From NCBI GenBank assembly GCA_937892225.1, contig CALAUH010000150.1, positions 1-6,078 on the forward strand: a stretch of DNA of 6,078 bases. Reading direction: 5' to 3'. A program made the translations under genes and the position numbers. Of the stretch, positions 1 to 6,078 are shown piece by piece; positions within the stretch are counted from its first letter, which is position 1; each line of letters begins with the position of its first letter. Source of the stretch: an uncultured Treponema sp. (GTDB lineage Bacteria; Spirochaetota; Spirochaetia; Treponematales; Treponemataceae). The notes below the pieces were generated by a model. The model was given only the letters and a program-made list of their open reading frames with translations, was not told the origin of the DNA and did no database searches.

Positions 1-306
1 TTCTTCGAGGTACTTGGCGATATTGGTGGAACAGTAGCAAGCATTAGCATTGTTAAGTTTGAACAAGGCGATGCAAAAGAAAATGTTAAGGTTAACTATA
101 AAGGCGGTACAGCAGTAGTTAAGATTGATACAGCTACAAAGGAAATTGTTGAAGCTGATTATAATATGGAAGTTGAGGTTGCTGTTAACCATGCAACTGT
201 AACAGTTATTAAGGATAAGAGTGCTAAGCTTAATATCTCTTACAAGAACCACTATCCAGCTTCTGACGAATATCTCCTTGAGAAGAAGAATATCGTTAGA
301 TTATAA
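1..306 (+). CDS. C-terminal end of a probable secreted or surface protein (5' partial)
   Basis: Reading frame 1 is open from the left edge to the TAA at 304-306, giving 101 residues; the start lies outside the window. The visible part alternates hydrophobic and polar residues in a beta-strand pattern and is rich in Val, Thr, Lys and Ile (for example KIDTATKEIVEADYNMEVEV and the ending LLEKKNIVRL). It has no Cys, no membrane segment and no sorting signal. The pattern 'value tied to a substrate ... KIDTATKEIVEADYNMEV' is reminiscent of C-terminal beta domains of clostridial extracytoplasmic lipoproteins, but I cannot name a family. The gene is about 39% GC where counted, clearly richer than the leftward operon it faces, so it probably belongs to the host backbone. 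A strong terminator follows 20 bases after the stop. That it is a real coding end is well supported; its function is unknown. Confidence 0.8.
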   Translation, partial: FFEVLGDIGGTVASISIVKFEQGDAKENVKVNYKGGTAVVKIDTATKEIVEADYNMEVEVAVNHATVTVIKDKSAKLNISYKNHYPASDEYLLEKKNIVRL

Positions 307-325
307 TTAAAAGCTAATAATTAAT

Positions 326-357
326 GGGCGTATTCATCGAATACGCCCTTATTTTTT
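326..357 (+). terminator. Rho-independent terminator of the rightward gene
   Basis: GGGCGTATTC (326-335) pairs perfectly with GAATACGCCC (339-348), a 10-bp stem with a 3-base loop, followed by TTATTTTTT (349-357). It begins 20 bases after the stop of the rightward gene. Read on the minus strand the same hairpin is followed by ATTAATTATTAG, which is AT-rich but has no clean U-tract, so it would terminate the leftward operon less efficiently. The stop codon of the last leftward gene (TAA, 349-351) lies inside the plus-strand T-tract, so on the minus strand the hairpin starts directly after that stop. Confidence 0.93.
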
Positions 358-1065
358 GCTACTTATTTTTATATTGATAATTAAGTCTTTATATTGTATT
401 TCCTTTTTTTTAGATTTTTCGTTATTTTCTATTTTCCATAATTTAATAGGAACATTATTTATTTTATCACCTATTTTAATATTTAAAGAACTTTCAATGT
501 TACTGCCTGTTTCACTGATATAATCAGAAGCTTTTACTGGAATATAATTCTTACTGTTAACATCTTTTATATAATTATCATTTAATGGTTTTTGTTTTAT
601 AGCAGAAAAATATAAATCCATTACTACATCATTTATATTCTGATTACTTTCTTTTTTATTGTTTAAAATAGTATGAACTAATTTTTTTTCATTTTCTGGA
701 AGCATATTGATTAAATCTTTTGCTGCTTTAATAGCTTCAACTGGTGTATTTACCTGCGTTCTGCAGATAACAGAATAATTATGTATAAAATTTTCTGCAT
801 TATTTGGTTTTCTATATTTAAAAAAATCATTATATTGTGATTCAAGAATATTGTTATATTCTTTATCATTAATATTAATACTATTAAACTCATGAGCTTT
901 TATTTCATATACAGTTTCTCTTGGTAATGAAATTTCTGAATCACCATTACTTAATGTATAAATACCATTTTTTTTATTAGTAATATAATATCCAGAAAAT
1001 AATTCAAGACCGTTATCTGTTATCATACAAAAATCAGGCAGTATGTTTTCATTATTTTTTTCCAT
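349..1065 (-). CDS. Hypothetical protein, 238 aa, last gene of the operon
   Basis: I do not recognise this protein. The start chosen is the ATG at 1065-1063, because it overlaps the preceding stop as TGATG and has AAGG seven bases upstream. A TTG two codons earlier (1071) is possible but less likely. Residues 12-60 look like a small beta domain (MITDNGLELFSGYYITNKKN, then strands ending at VYEIKAHEF). Residues 105-160 are helical and contain LPEN...ILNNK...NQN...DLYFSAIKQ, a stretch that resembles part of the preceding gene's product. The C-terminal third is Lys/Asn/Ile-rich with a basic KSKKKEIQ patch. No signal peptide, membrane segment or catalytic motif is seen, so it is probably cytoplasmic. 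Its tight coupling to the giant ComM/RadC-like gene suggests a partner or accessory role. Two A-runs in the coding strand (A7 at codons 2-4, A8 near codon 220) could allow slippage. Confidence 0.82.
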   Translation of the reverse strand: MEKNNENILPDFCMITDNGLELFSGYYITNKKNGIYTLSNGDSEISLPRETVYEIKAHEFNSININDKEYNNILESQYNDFFKYRKPNNAENFIHNYSVICRTQVNTPVEAIKAAKDLINMLPENEKKLVHTILNNKKESNQNINDVVMDLYFSAIKQKPLNDNYIKDVNSKNYIPVKASDYISETGSNIESSLNIKIGDKINNVPIKLWKIENNEKSKKKEIQYKDLIINIKISSKK

Positions 1066-1442
1066 CAGCAAACCTTATGTTTTTTATTTTTATTTCTTTT
1101 TACTTTTAGAGGTTTAATCGAATTAATATCATTAAACAGTTTATTTATTAAATGAGATTCACCAATAGTAATTTTATATAATTCAACAGCTTCATTAAAA
1201 CAGCTGATAGAATCTTTCCATGATTTTGTATTTACAATTAATTTATTAATATGAAAATACATTTCCAGAATTGCATCTTCTGCTGTTTCATTTTGATTAA
1301 TTAAATTATATTTATTTTCCAGGATAATCCTTAAAAGATTATCCCTTTTTGCTTCTGGAATCTGTAATAAGAAACTTGATATGTGATAAATATCATCTGA
1401 TATTTTTACACTATCATTTATTAATTCTTTATTTTCTTCCAT
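1065..1442 (-). CDS. Hypothetical small protein, 125 aa, with basic C-terminal tail
   Basis: I do not recognise this protein. It is predicted to be mostly helical: residues 1-25 acidic, residues 27-67 (QIPEAKRDNLLRIILENK...NQNETAEDAILEMYFHINK) an amphipathic helical module, and residues 75-110 a further pair of helices. It ends in a strongly basic tail (KVKRNKNKKHKVC) that could contact nucleic acid. The helical module resembles residues 121-158 of the next gene's product. The start chosen is the ATG at 1442-1440, which overlaps the stop of the giant gene as TAATG and has AGAGGAG 11 bases upstream. The in-frame GTG at 1454 lies within that ribosome binding site and so is unlikely to be used. 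The 1-base overlaps on both sides make it the middle gene of a coupled three-gene operon. No membrane segment or signal peptide is seen. Function is unknown; an accessory role to the giant protein is inferred from context only. Confidence 0.82.
   Translation of the reverse strand: MEENKELINDSVKISDDIYHISSFLLQIPEAKRDNLLRIILENKYNLINQNETAEDAILEMYFHINKLIVNTKSWKDSISCFNEAVELYKITIGESHLINKLFNDINSIKPLKVKRNKNKKHKVC
1072..1077 (-). promoter_or_regulatory. Ribosome binding site and TGATG coupling for the 238-aa gene
   Basis: On the minus strand TAAGGT (1077-1072) lies inside the last codons of the 125-aa gene, with AAGG seven bases before the ATG at 1065. The upstream stop TGA (1067-1065) shares its A with this ATG. 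The spacing decides in favour of ATG 1065 over the in-frame TTG at 1071, which would abut the site directly. Confidence 0.7.
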
Positions 1443-4400
1443 TAGAATATCCACTCCTCTTCTTCTTGTTTTTTAATCTGTTTATCAGAAGTTATTTTAA
1501 CTTCTTCTTTATTCTGATTATTATTTTGTATATCAGATATAATTTCAGATGCCCTTTTATCAGCTTCGAATAAAAGATTATTAAAAGAAGGTAATTCTTT
1601 ATTTTTATTTTCTGGTTCCAATAAATCATTTTCTATAACTGGAAGAATATTTTTTATGAATTCTTCTGCAGTCTGTAAATCAACAGATAATTTCATTCCC
1701 GATTTACATGCTGCAAGATATCCAGCTAAATATTCCTTTGGTTCAGCACTTTCTATTTTCCAGGTATTTTCTTTTAATTTATCTGCTTTAACTATTTTTT
1801 CATCAGCTACATTTTCAAGCATATTAGGAAATACTGTTTGTTCTGGGAAATAAAGTTTAGATGTAAAATATTTTCCTTCTTCATTTCTAAAATTATAGAA
1901 AACACCTTTTTCATCAACTTTAACAGTATTATTTAATTTTGAAAGAGCAGATTCTGTTGCAACAAAATTTGATTTATAATCATTTTTTTGTTTTGCAAAT
2001 TGAACTGGAATAAGTTGTGTTGCCGGAAGAATATAACCAGTTGATAAACTGTATACTGCCTCTGCTTTAATATTACCATGTGAATCAGGTAAAAATGGTG
2101 CTGAATTATGTTCAAGACCATATTTTAATACTCGTGCATTATGCTGAGGAACCCAGTATTTATTATATTCTTTTTTTGAAGTATTAATTTTATAATCTTT
2201 GACATCTTCTCCTACAAATACATTATTTTCTGTAGGGAATAATTCTGTATTGACAGTAGGAACCCATGTGGAATAAACATCAATTCCTTTAATTAAATTA
2301 TTTTTTCCAACAGTAAACAACCATTCTCCTGCATCAATCTCATATTTTTGTGTAATTGTATTATAATTTATGGCGGCATCAGTAAAAGCATCATTTAATA
2401 CATGATTTTTCATTAATAATTCAAATTCTTCTGCAGCAGGTCCGAGTTTATTCCATAAGGCATCTGTAATAACAGGGAAAGCTCCAATAGCACCTACTTC
2501 AAGTGCAGAAAATTGAAATTCATTATGAATTTTCTCTGAACTATTTTCAAAGAAAGTTTTTGAATAATATTGTACACCAGAAATTATTTTAGAACTATTT
2601 ATAAATACGACAGGAATAAAATCATCATTCCAGTTATCTGTATCATTAATCTGTTGTGCAACTTCAATAAGATTAGTTGAATTATTAATAGATGAACCTA
2701 AATAATTAATATCTTTATTTTCAGAGTAATCATCATTTATATTATTAGAATTAGATTTATTAAAAACCTCCCATTTACATTTACCTGGAGTTTTTCCTGG
2801 AACTGCGATATTAAAGCTGTCATGATCAAGAATAATATGACCTGCAAATCGATTTAAACCATCACTTCTACGTAAACTTTTGTCTAATTCATTTGTTACA
2901 ACATAATCTTCATAACTTTCTACAGGATTTCCGCTTGGATGATTATGACATACTGCTATAAGATAATCTTTTTCTTCAGCATGTGAAATAATCTGTTTCA
3001 AAGTATTTAAATCTTTAGAAACTCTACTAGAATTTGGCATATAGCAAGTAATTGCTAACTGGTCTTTTATTTCACCATTATTTTTATCTATAAAAATATA
3101 TCTGAAAGTTTCAAATTTTTTATTACGATATATTTCCATTGCAGCCTGCAGCTGTTTCCAACCTGTAGGGGTGAGTCCACCGTTTTTAGATAGATTTACT
3201 TTTGCTCCCTGAATATTGAAAACACCTTTTTCTTCAAAATCCTTGAAAGCTTTATACATTTCTGTTTTTTCACCATTTAATATTGGTTTAATAATTCTTT
3301 CACGTTCTTTTTCAGCTTTTAAGATAGTTTCTTTATTTAAACCAGGGTCATCAAAATTTAATTCCTGTTGTCCTAATTTTTTAAGTTGTTTTTCTTTTTC
3401 ATTAAAGTCATTACGATTTGTTTCGTATTTATGAAGAGTAACATTGACAGTATCAGAAATATGTTCAGGGTCAAGACTGTAACCAGGTAAATTAATTCCT
3501 GCTATTTTTTGATGAGCTTTATCAATCATTTCCTGATTCATTTCATAATATTTTTTATTTTGAACAGGTTCTATAGCTTCATAATTATGTATACATAAGC
3601 CATAAGCTTCCTGTATATCACGAAGCTTAATTTTTTCTCTTCCTTCCATATTTGCAATTGTTAAGGCAGTAGTTAATAAATGATTGCTTGTTCTAAAAGA
3701 AATTTCGCCAAATTTTTTATTTTCTTCATCAAGCCATGCTTGTGTTTCTGAATCAATTTCACAATAACGTTTAATCTGTTCCAGAGTTAAATCTTTATTG
3801 TATACTCCCCTTTTTCGCTGAATTGTATAGGCATTTCTTACAGCATTTCTCATCTGTTCAATTGTTAATATACGATGGTCGTTTTCATTTTTTTCTACAT
3901 TATGTTTAATGTGAACACGGTCAAGTAAAGGCTGACTGACTTTTTTCCAATACATTTCAATTGATTTAGCACTACACAAACAAATATGGTCTTTAGATCC
4001 AAAGTTTCCACAAGGACAAGGATTCATTGCCATTGCAAGCTGAAAATTAGCTGGGAAAACAGTACTTCTACCCGCTCTTGATAATGTTATAGATTTACTT
4101 TCCAATGGAATACGAAGCATCTGTAAAACAGTACTTCTAAATTCTGCAGTTTCATCTAAAAATAAAGTTCCATTATGTGCAAGTGTTATTTCTCCAGGTC
4201 TGCAATTAATACCACCACCATACATACCTTCTATACTTGCAGTTTGATGTGGAATTCTGTAAGGTGCTGTTTTAATTACTTCTGATTTTGGACTAATTAA
4301 TCCTGCAAGTGAAAATATTCTGTTTACAGATTTTGATTCTTCCGGTGTTAATTTAGGTGTAATATAAGGTATATGTTGTAATAATAATGTTTTCCCAGAA

Positions 4401-6078
4401 CCAGGTCTTCCGGTAAATAAAATATTTTCTTTACCAGCAACAGCAATTTCCATTGCTCTTACAGAATCATAATATCCATCAAAAGAAGTAGATAAAGAAA
4501 TATTATCATTAAAATAAGTATCATCAAATTGAACACTGTTATCATAAAGCTCTTTATTGATTTTATTTTCAATAAAATATTTTGGTTCATTGATTTTTGA
4601 TGCAACTTCATCTAAATTATCTGCAGCAAGAATTTTAATACCATCAATTTCTTTTAAATTTTCTGCAGTTTGATTGTTACAGATAACTTTAGTAATACCT
4701 GCTGCCATTGCTGTTGTAACAGCTGCATGACCGCCTTTTACAGGTCTTATTTTACCAGAAAGTTCCAATTCACCTAATACAAGAACAGGTTCACCTGTAT
4801 AATTATATTGTTTATTAAGAATATCAACTGCAAGTGCTAAATCCATTGAACTTTCTTTTTTTAAATCTGCAGGTGATAACGATTGCAAGATTCTTTCAGA
4901 AGGGAAATCTAAACCTGAATTTTTAAAAGCAGCTTTTATTCTTTCTCTGGTATCTTTAACCATTGAATCAGGTATTCCAATAATATCATACATTGGAATA
5001 CCTCTTCGTAAATCTGTTTCAATAGCTATAAGATTACCTTCATAACCAAAAGTATTATAAGAATATACCTGTAGTTTTTGTTCAGAATTATTTATATTAT
5101 CTACAAAAACATTAAGCTCTTTAGTATTGGTAAGAAAACCAACATCATCTACAAATAAAGCCTGTTTTGTATTATCCTCATTTTCAAGAACAATAATATC
5201 ACCAGTTGATAAAGAATGAGCTTTATAATCTTCGGGATGATTTATATTCAATTGGCTAAAAATCTTTTCTGAAGTTACATTATAATTATCAAGATTATTA
5301 GTAATATTAATATGTCCGGAATATACTTTTTCATAATTATTAAAATCAATAGTTTTTCCCATTGATTTTAATTCTTTTGAACTGGCAAAACTGATATCAT
5401 GTAAATCAGGTTCATTTTTAAGCTGATAAATTGAATAGTTTTGACGTTTTAATGTTCCTGCATAATATTGATTCTGTACATTGGAAATATTTTTACCGGC
5501 AATTAAGTCTTTTATTGGAGTTGAAAGAAATTCAACATAATTCTGTAATATTGGATTTTCTTTAATTTGCTGTTCTGTTGGTTTCCAATCTGGCTCTATT
5601 GATACAGAAGTTTCTTGACTGTTATAAATTTTATTTATTATATAATTCCAAGTTTCTTCATTCCAATCGATTGCATCCAGCTTAGTCTGTTCACCGTCAA
5701 GCTCTGCAATTCGGTTGAGGACCTTTTCTGCAATATCACCACTGATTCTGGCATGAATTTCACTTAATACAAAATTTTCGTCATCTTTTATGTCCTGGTA
5801 ATTTGGATCAGAAATTACTTCATTCCAGTATTTTGTGTTTTTGAATATTTCAAGACCTTTTCCCCAGAGTTCAGGATTTGTCTTTTGTGTGTAGGCATCC
5901 TTGATGCAGGTATAGACATTGCATTTGCCAAGTCCGTCGAGTTCGTTTGCCACATTGTAGAATTCAACATAGAAACGTAGGAATTCAATTTCGGCAGGCA
6001 AGATGCATTTCCCGTAAGGAATGCATTCAAATCCGTTTTTCAGATTGATAGTGCGTTCAAGCGTTGGATTGAAACTCT
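1442..6078 (-). CDS. Giant polyvalent-type protein: YodL-like, ComM/YifB AAA+ ATPase and RadC-like JAB domains (5' partial)
   Basis: Residues are numbered from the TTG at 6001, but the frame stays open 25 more codons to the window edge (…GFECIPYGKCILPAEIEF…), so that TTG is an internal Leu and the true start is outside; 1544 residues are visible. Order: unknown N-terminal region (to about 115); YodL-like (188-300); ComM/YifB (310-806) with the S5-like domain, Walker A GRPGSGKT (531-538), Walker B LFLDE (613-617), NPCPCG...CLC (660-676), PLLDR and the C-terminal domain; a charged linker with LTPTGWKQLQAAMEIYR (943-959); RadC-like JAB with HNHPSGNPVESYED (1019-1032); a possible inactive JAB repeat (1110-1180); an ArdC-N-like stretch (about 1280-1395); and an acidic tail. 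ComM is known as a DNA branch-migration helicase in transformation, and YodL, RadC-like JAB and ArdC-N recur in conjugative-element polyvalent proteins. A role on incoming DNA is inferred. No signal peptide or membrane segment is seen. First gene in the window of a coupled operon. Confidence 0.95.
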   Translation of the reverse strand, partial: SFNPTLERTINLKNGFECIPYGKCILPAEIEFLRFYVEFYNVANELDGLGKCNVYTCIKDAYTQKTNPELWGKGLEIFKNTKYWNEVISDPNYQDIKDDENFVLSEIHARISGDIAEKVLNRIAELDGEQTKLDAIDWNEETWNYIINKIYNSQETSVSIEPDWKPTEQQIKENPILQNYVEFLSTPIKDLIAGKNISNVQNQYYAGTLKRQNYSIYQLKNEPDLHDISFASSKELKSMGKTIDFNNYEKVYSGHINITNNLDNYNVTSEKIFSQLNINHPEDYKAHSLSTGDIIVLENEDNTKQALFVDDVGFLTNTKELNVFVDNINNSEQKLQVYSYNTFGYEGNLIAIETDLRRGIPMYDIIGIPDSMVKDTRERIKAAFKNSGLDFPSERILQSLSPADLKKESSMDLALAVDILNKQYNYTGEPVLVLGELELSGKIRPVKGGHAAVTTAMAAGITKVICNNQTAENLKEIDGIKILAADNLDEVASKINEPKYFIENKINKELYDNSVQFDDTYFNDNISLSTSFDGYYDSVRAMEIAVAGKENILFTGRPGSGKTLLLQHIPYITPKLTPEESKSVNRIFSLAGLISPKSEVIKTAPYRIPHQTASIEGMYGGGINCRPGEITLAHNGTLFLDETAEFRSTVLQMLRIPLESKSITLSRAGRSTVFPANFQLAMAMNPCPCGNFGSKDHICLCSAKSIEMYWKKVSQPLLDRVHIKHNVEKNENDHRILTIEQMRNAVRNAYTIQRKRGVYNKDLTLEQIKRYCEIDSETQAWLDEENKKFGEISFRTSNHLLTTALTIANMEGREKIKLRDIQEAYGLCIHNYEAIEPVQNKKYYEMNQEMIDKAHQKIAGINLPGYSLDPEHISDTVNVTLHKYETNRNDFNEKEKQLKKLGQQELNFDDPGLNKETILKAEKERERIIKPILNGEKTEMYKAFKDFEEKGVFNIQGAKVNLSKNGGLTPTGWKQLQAAMEIYRNKKFETFRYIFIDKNNGEIKDQLAITCYMPNSSRVSKDLNTLKQIISHAEEKDYLIAVCHNHPSGNPVESYEDYVVTNELDKSLRRSDGLNRFAGHIILDHDSFNIAVPGKTPGKCKWEVFNKSNSNNINDDYSENKDINYLGSSINNSTNLIEVAQQINDTDNWNDDFIPVVFINSSKIISGVQYYSKTFFENSSEKIHNEFQFSALEVGAIGAFPVITDALWNKLGPAAEEFELLMKNHVLNDAFTDAAINYNTITQKYEIDAGEWLFTVGKNNLIKGIDVYSTWVPTVNTELFPTENNVFVGEDVKDYKINTSKKEYNKYWVPQHNARVLKYGLEHNSAPFLPDSHGNIKAEAVYSLSTGYILPATQLIPVQFAKQKNDYKSNFVATESALSKLNNTVKVDEKGVFYNFRNEEGKYFTSKLYFPEQTVFPNMLENVADEKIVKADKLKENTWKIESAEPKEYLAGYLAACKSGMKLSVDLQTAEEFIKNILPVIENDLLEPENKNKELPSFNNLLFEADKRASEIISDIQNNNQNKEEVKITSDKQIKKQEEEEWIF
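1454..1460 (-). promoter_or_regulatory. Ribosome binding site and TAATG coupling for the 125-aa gene
   Basis: AGAGGAG (1460-1454, minus strand) sits within the GAA/GAG-rich end of the giant gene (protein end EEEEWIF). The giant gene's TAA (1444-1442) shares its A with the ATG at 1442-1440. The 11-base spacing is slightly long but usable, and points to translation by re-initiation or coupling. Confidence 0.65.
1817..2164 (-). other. Weak ArdC-N-like stretch (residues about 1280-1395)
   Basis: YSLSTGYILPATQLIPVQFA, NDYKSNFVATESALSKLN and VKVDEKGVFYNF resemble the ArdC N-terminal pattern (GiN...L, then y.s..w.T..qa...g..VkkGekg). ArdC-N is a single-stranded-DNA-binding domain common in polyvalent and antirestriction proteins. 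No HExxH zincin motif follows. The similarity is loose and could be coincidental. Confidence 0.3.
2462..2674 (-). other. Possible second, degenerate JAB-like repeat (residues about 1110-1180)
   Basis: FIPVVFINSSKIISGVQYYS (1128-1147), followed by a helix (SEKIHNEFQFSALEVGA) and a strand (IGAFPVITDA), follows the same strand-turn-strand-helix-strand order as the RadC-like domain just before it (FRYIFIDKNNGEIKDQLAIT, helix, IAVCHNHPSG). FPVITD stands where HNHPSG would be, so any metal site is lost. This is read from pattern only. Confidence 0.4.
2804..3124 (-). other. RadC-like JAB/MPN domain with intact JAMM motif (residues about 960-1066)
   Basis: The block begins FETFRYIFIDKNNGEIKDQL, with E964 as candidate catalytic Glu, followed by a helix ending in SHAEEKDYLIAVC. 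It continues with H1019, H1021, S1029 and D1032 in the exact HxH-x7-S-xx-D arrangement, then RFAGHIILDHDSFNIA. The metal site is therefore predicted to be complete. JAMM domains are metal-dependent peptidases in some families; the activity of RadC-like members in mobile elements is not established. Confidence 0.9.
3584..5074 (-). other. ComM/YifB-like module: S5-like, AAA+ and C-terminal domains (residues 310-806)
   Basis: This is about 500 residues, the usual length of free-standing ComM. The S5/ChlI-like domain (about 310-470) shows IGIPDSMVKDTRERIKAAFK, LSPADLKKES and GELELSGKIRPVKGG. The AAA+ Mg-chelatase-like domain (about 501-700) shows Walker A GRPGSGKT at 4388-4411, the GGG...RPGEITLAHNGTLFLDE block with Walker B at 4151-4165, AMNPCPCGNFGSKDHICLC and PLLDRVHI. 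The C-terminal domain (about 708-806) shows TIANMEGREKIKLRDIQEAY. Departures from the usual family motifs are ETAEF for ELPEF, PLLDRVH for PLLDRID and ALTIANM for ARTIADL. ATP binding and hydrolysis look feasible. ComM proteins form hexamers on DNA and promote branch migration. Confidence 0.93.
5102..5440 (-). other. YodL-like domain (residues about 188-300)
   Basis: Recognised from the linked patterns NYSIYQLKNEPDLHDISF, NYEKVYSGHI, a LNINHPEDYKAHSLSTGDII block, and then VLEN...ALFVDDVGF. The 'rPEDf.GHSLSvsDiv ... YVDs.GF' signature is typical of YodL-type domains found in proteins of integrative conjugative elements of Bacillota and in polyvalent proteins. Their biochemical role is not settled. 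Here the domain directly precedes the ComM part, separated by only about 10 residues. Confidence 0.75.
5650..6078 (-). other. N-terminal region of the giant protein with a different base composition
   Basis: This part of the reading frame encodes LKNGFECIPYGKC..., then AEIEFLRFYVEFYNVANELD, and then ENFVLSEIHARISGDIAEKV (76-95). I do not recognise the domain. It is about 38% GC (138 of 360 counted in 5701-6060), against about 25% (90 of 360) in the adjacent 5281-5640. It is richer in Cys (C27 and C32, plus two upstream of the TTG at 6001) than the rest of the protein outside the ComM zinc-like cluster. The frame is uninterrupted across the change, so this is one protein, possibly of mixed origin. 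Confidence 0.6.

Noticed and set aside
404..411. A8 run (A AAA AAG on the minus strand) in the 238-aa gene, matching the dnaX-type -1 slippery heptamer
   Set aside because: A -1 shift reaches a TAA within a few codons and would change only the last residues. No downstream stem was noted, and such runs are expected by chance in DNA this AT-rich.
1349..1573. Plus-strand 74-codon frame encoding a Phe/Leu/Ile-rich, membrane-like peptide
   Set aside because: It is antisense to two real overlapping genes; the hydrophobic look comes from reading A-rich Lys/Asn/Glu codons backwards.
1933..2121. Minus-strand 62-codon frame
   Set aside because: An alternative frame inside the giant gene with low-complexity His/Gln/Leu composition.
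3216..3434. Plus-strand 72-codon frame
   Set aside because: Antisense to the linker between the ComM and RadC-like parts of the giant gene, with no ribosome binding site or recognisable motif.
307..5660. Insertion-site direct repeats bounding the AT-rich segment
   Set aside because: By eye I found no convincing matching repeat between the hairpin region and the composition boundary near 5650.
5815..6030. 71-codon minus-strand frame at the right end
   Set aside because: It lies fully inside the giant gene in another frame, and the giant gene's frame has clear protein character through the same bases.

Overview
The window looks like the edge of an accessory or mobile region in a low-GC gut- or rumen-type anaerobe. 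Bacillota/Clostridia is the best guess, from the YodL-type domain and the style of the flanking gene; a Treponema host cannot be excluded. The standard genetic code fits, since TGA is used as a stop.

Layout. Bases 1-306 hold the 3' end of a rightward gene, probably for a secreted or surface beta-rich protein. It ends at a textbook rho-independent terminator (326-357). The rest of the window is one leftward operon converging on that terminator. The first gene (1442-6078, start beyond the right edge) encodes a giant multidomain protein, of which 1544 residues are visible. Two small genes of unrecognised function follow (1065-1442, 125 aa; 349-1065, 238 aa). Each is joined to the gene before it by a one-base stop/start overlap (TAATG, TGATG), so all three are probably translated together. 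No intergenic stretch over 300 bases exists.

The giant protein is the notable item. After an N-terminal region of unknown type it carries a YodL-like domain, then an essentially full-length ComM/YifB-type protein (Lon-S5-like domain, AAA+ Mg-chelatase-like ATPase with intact Walker A and B, and the C-terminal domain). Next comes a RadC-like JAB/MPN domain with a complete JAMM metal motif, then a possible second, motif-less JAB-like repeat and a weak ArdC-N-like stretch. YodL, RadC-like JAB and ArdC-N are domains of the 'polyvalent proteins' of conjugative elements and phages, which are thought to protect or process incoming DNA. A whole ComM branch-migration ATPase inside such a protein suggests a factor that travels with, or acts on, DNA entering a recipient cell. 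That function is inferred, not shown.

Base composition supports a mosaic origin. The flanking gene (about 39% GC in bases 1-120) and the 5' part of the giant gene (about 38% GC in 5701-6060) are alike. The sampled part of the operon just downstream is about 25% GC (5281-5640). The change falls inside the giant reading frame near position 5650.
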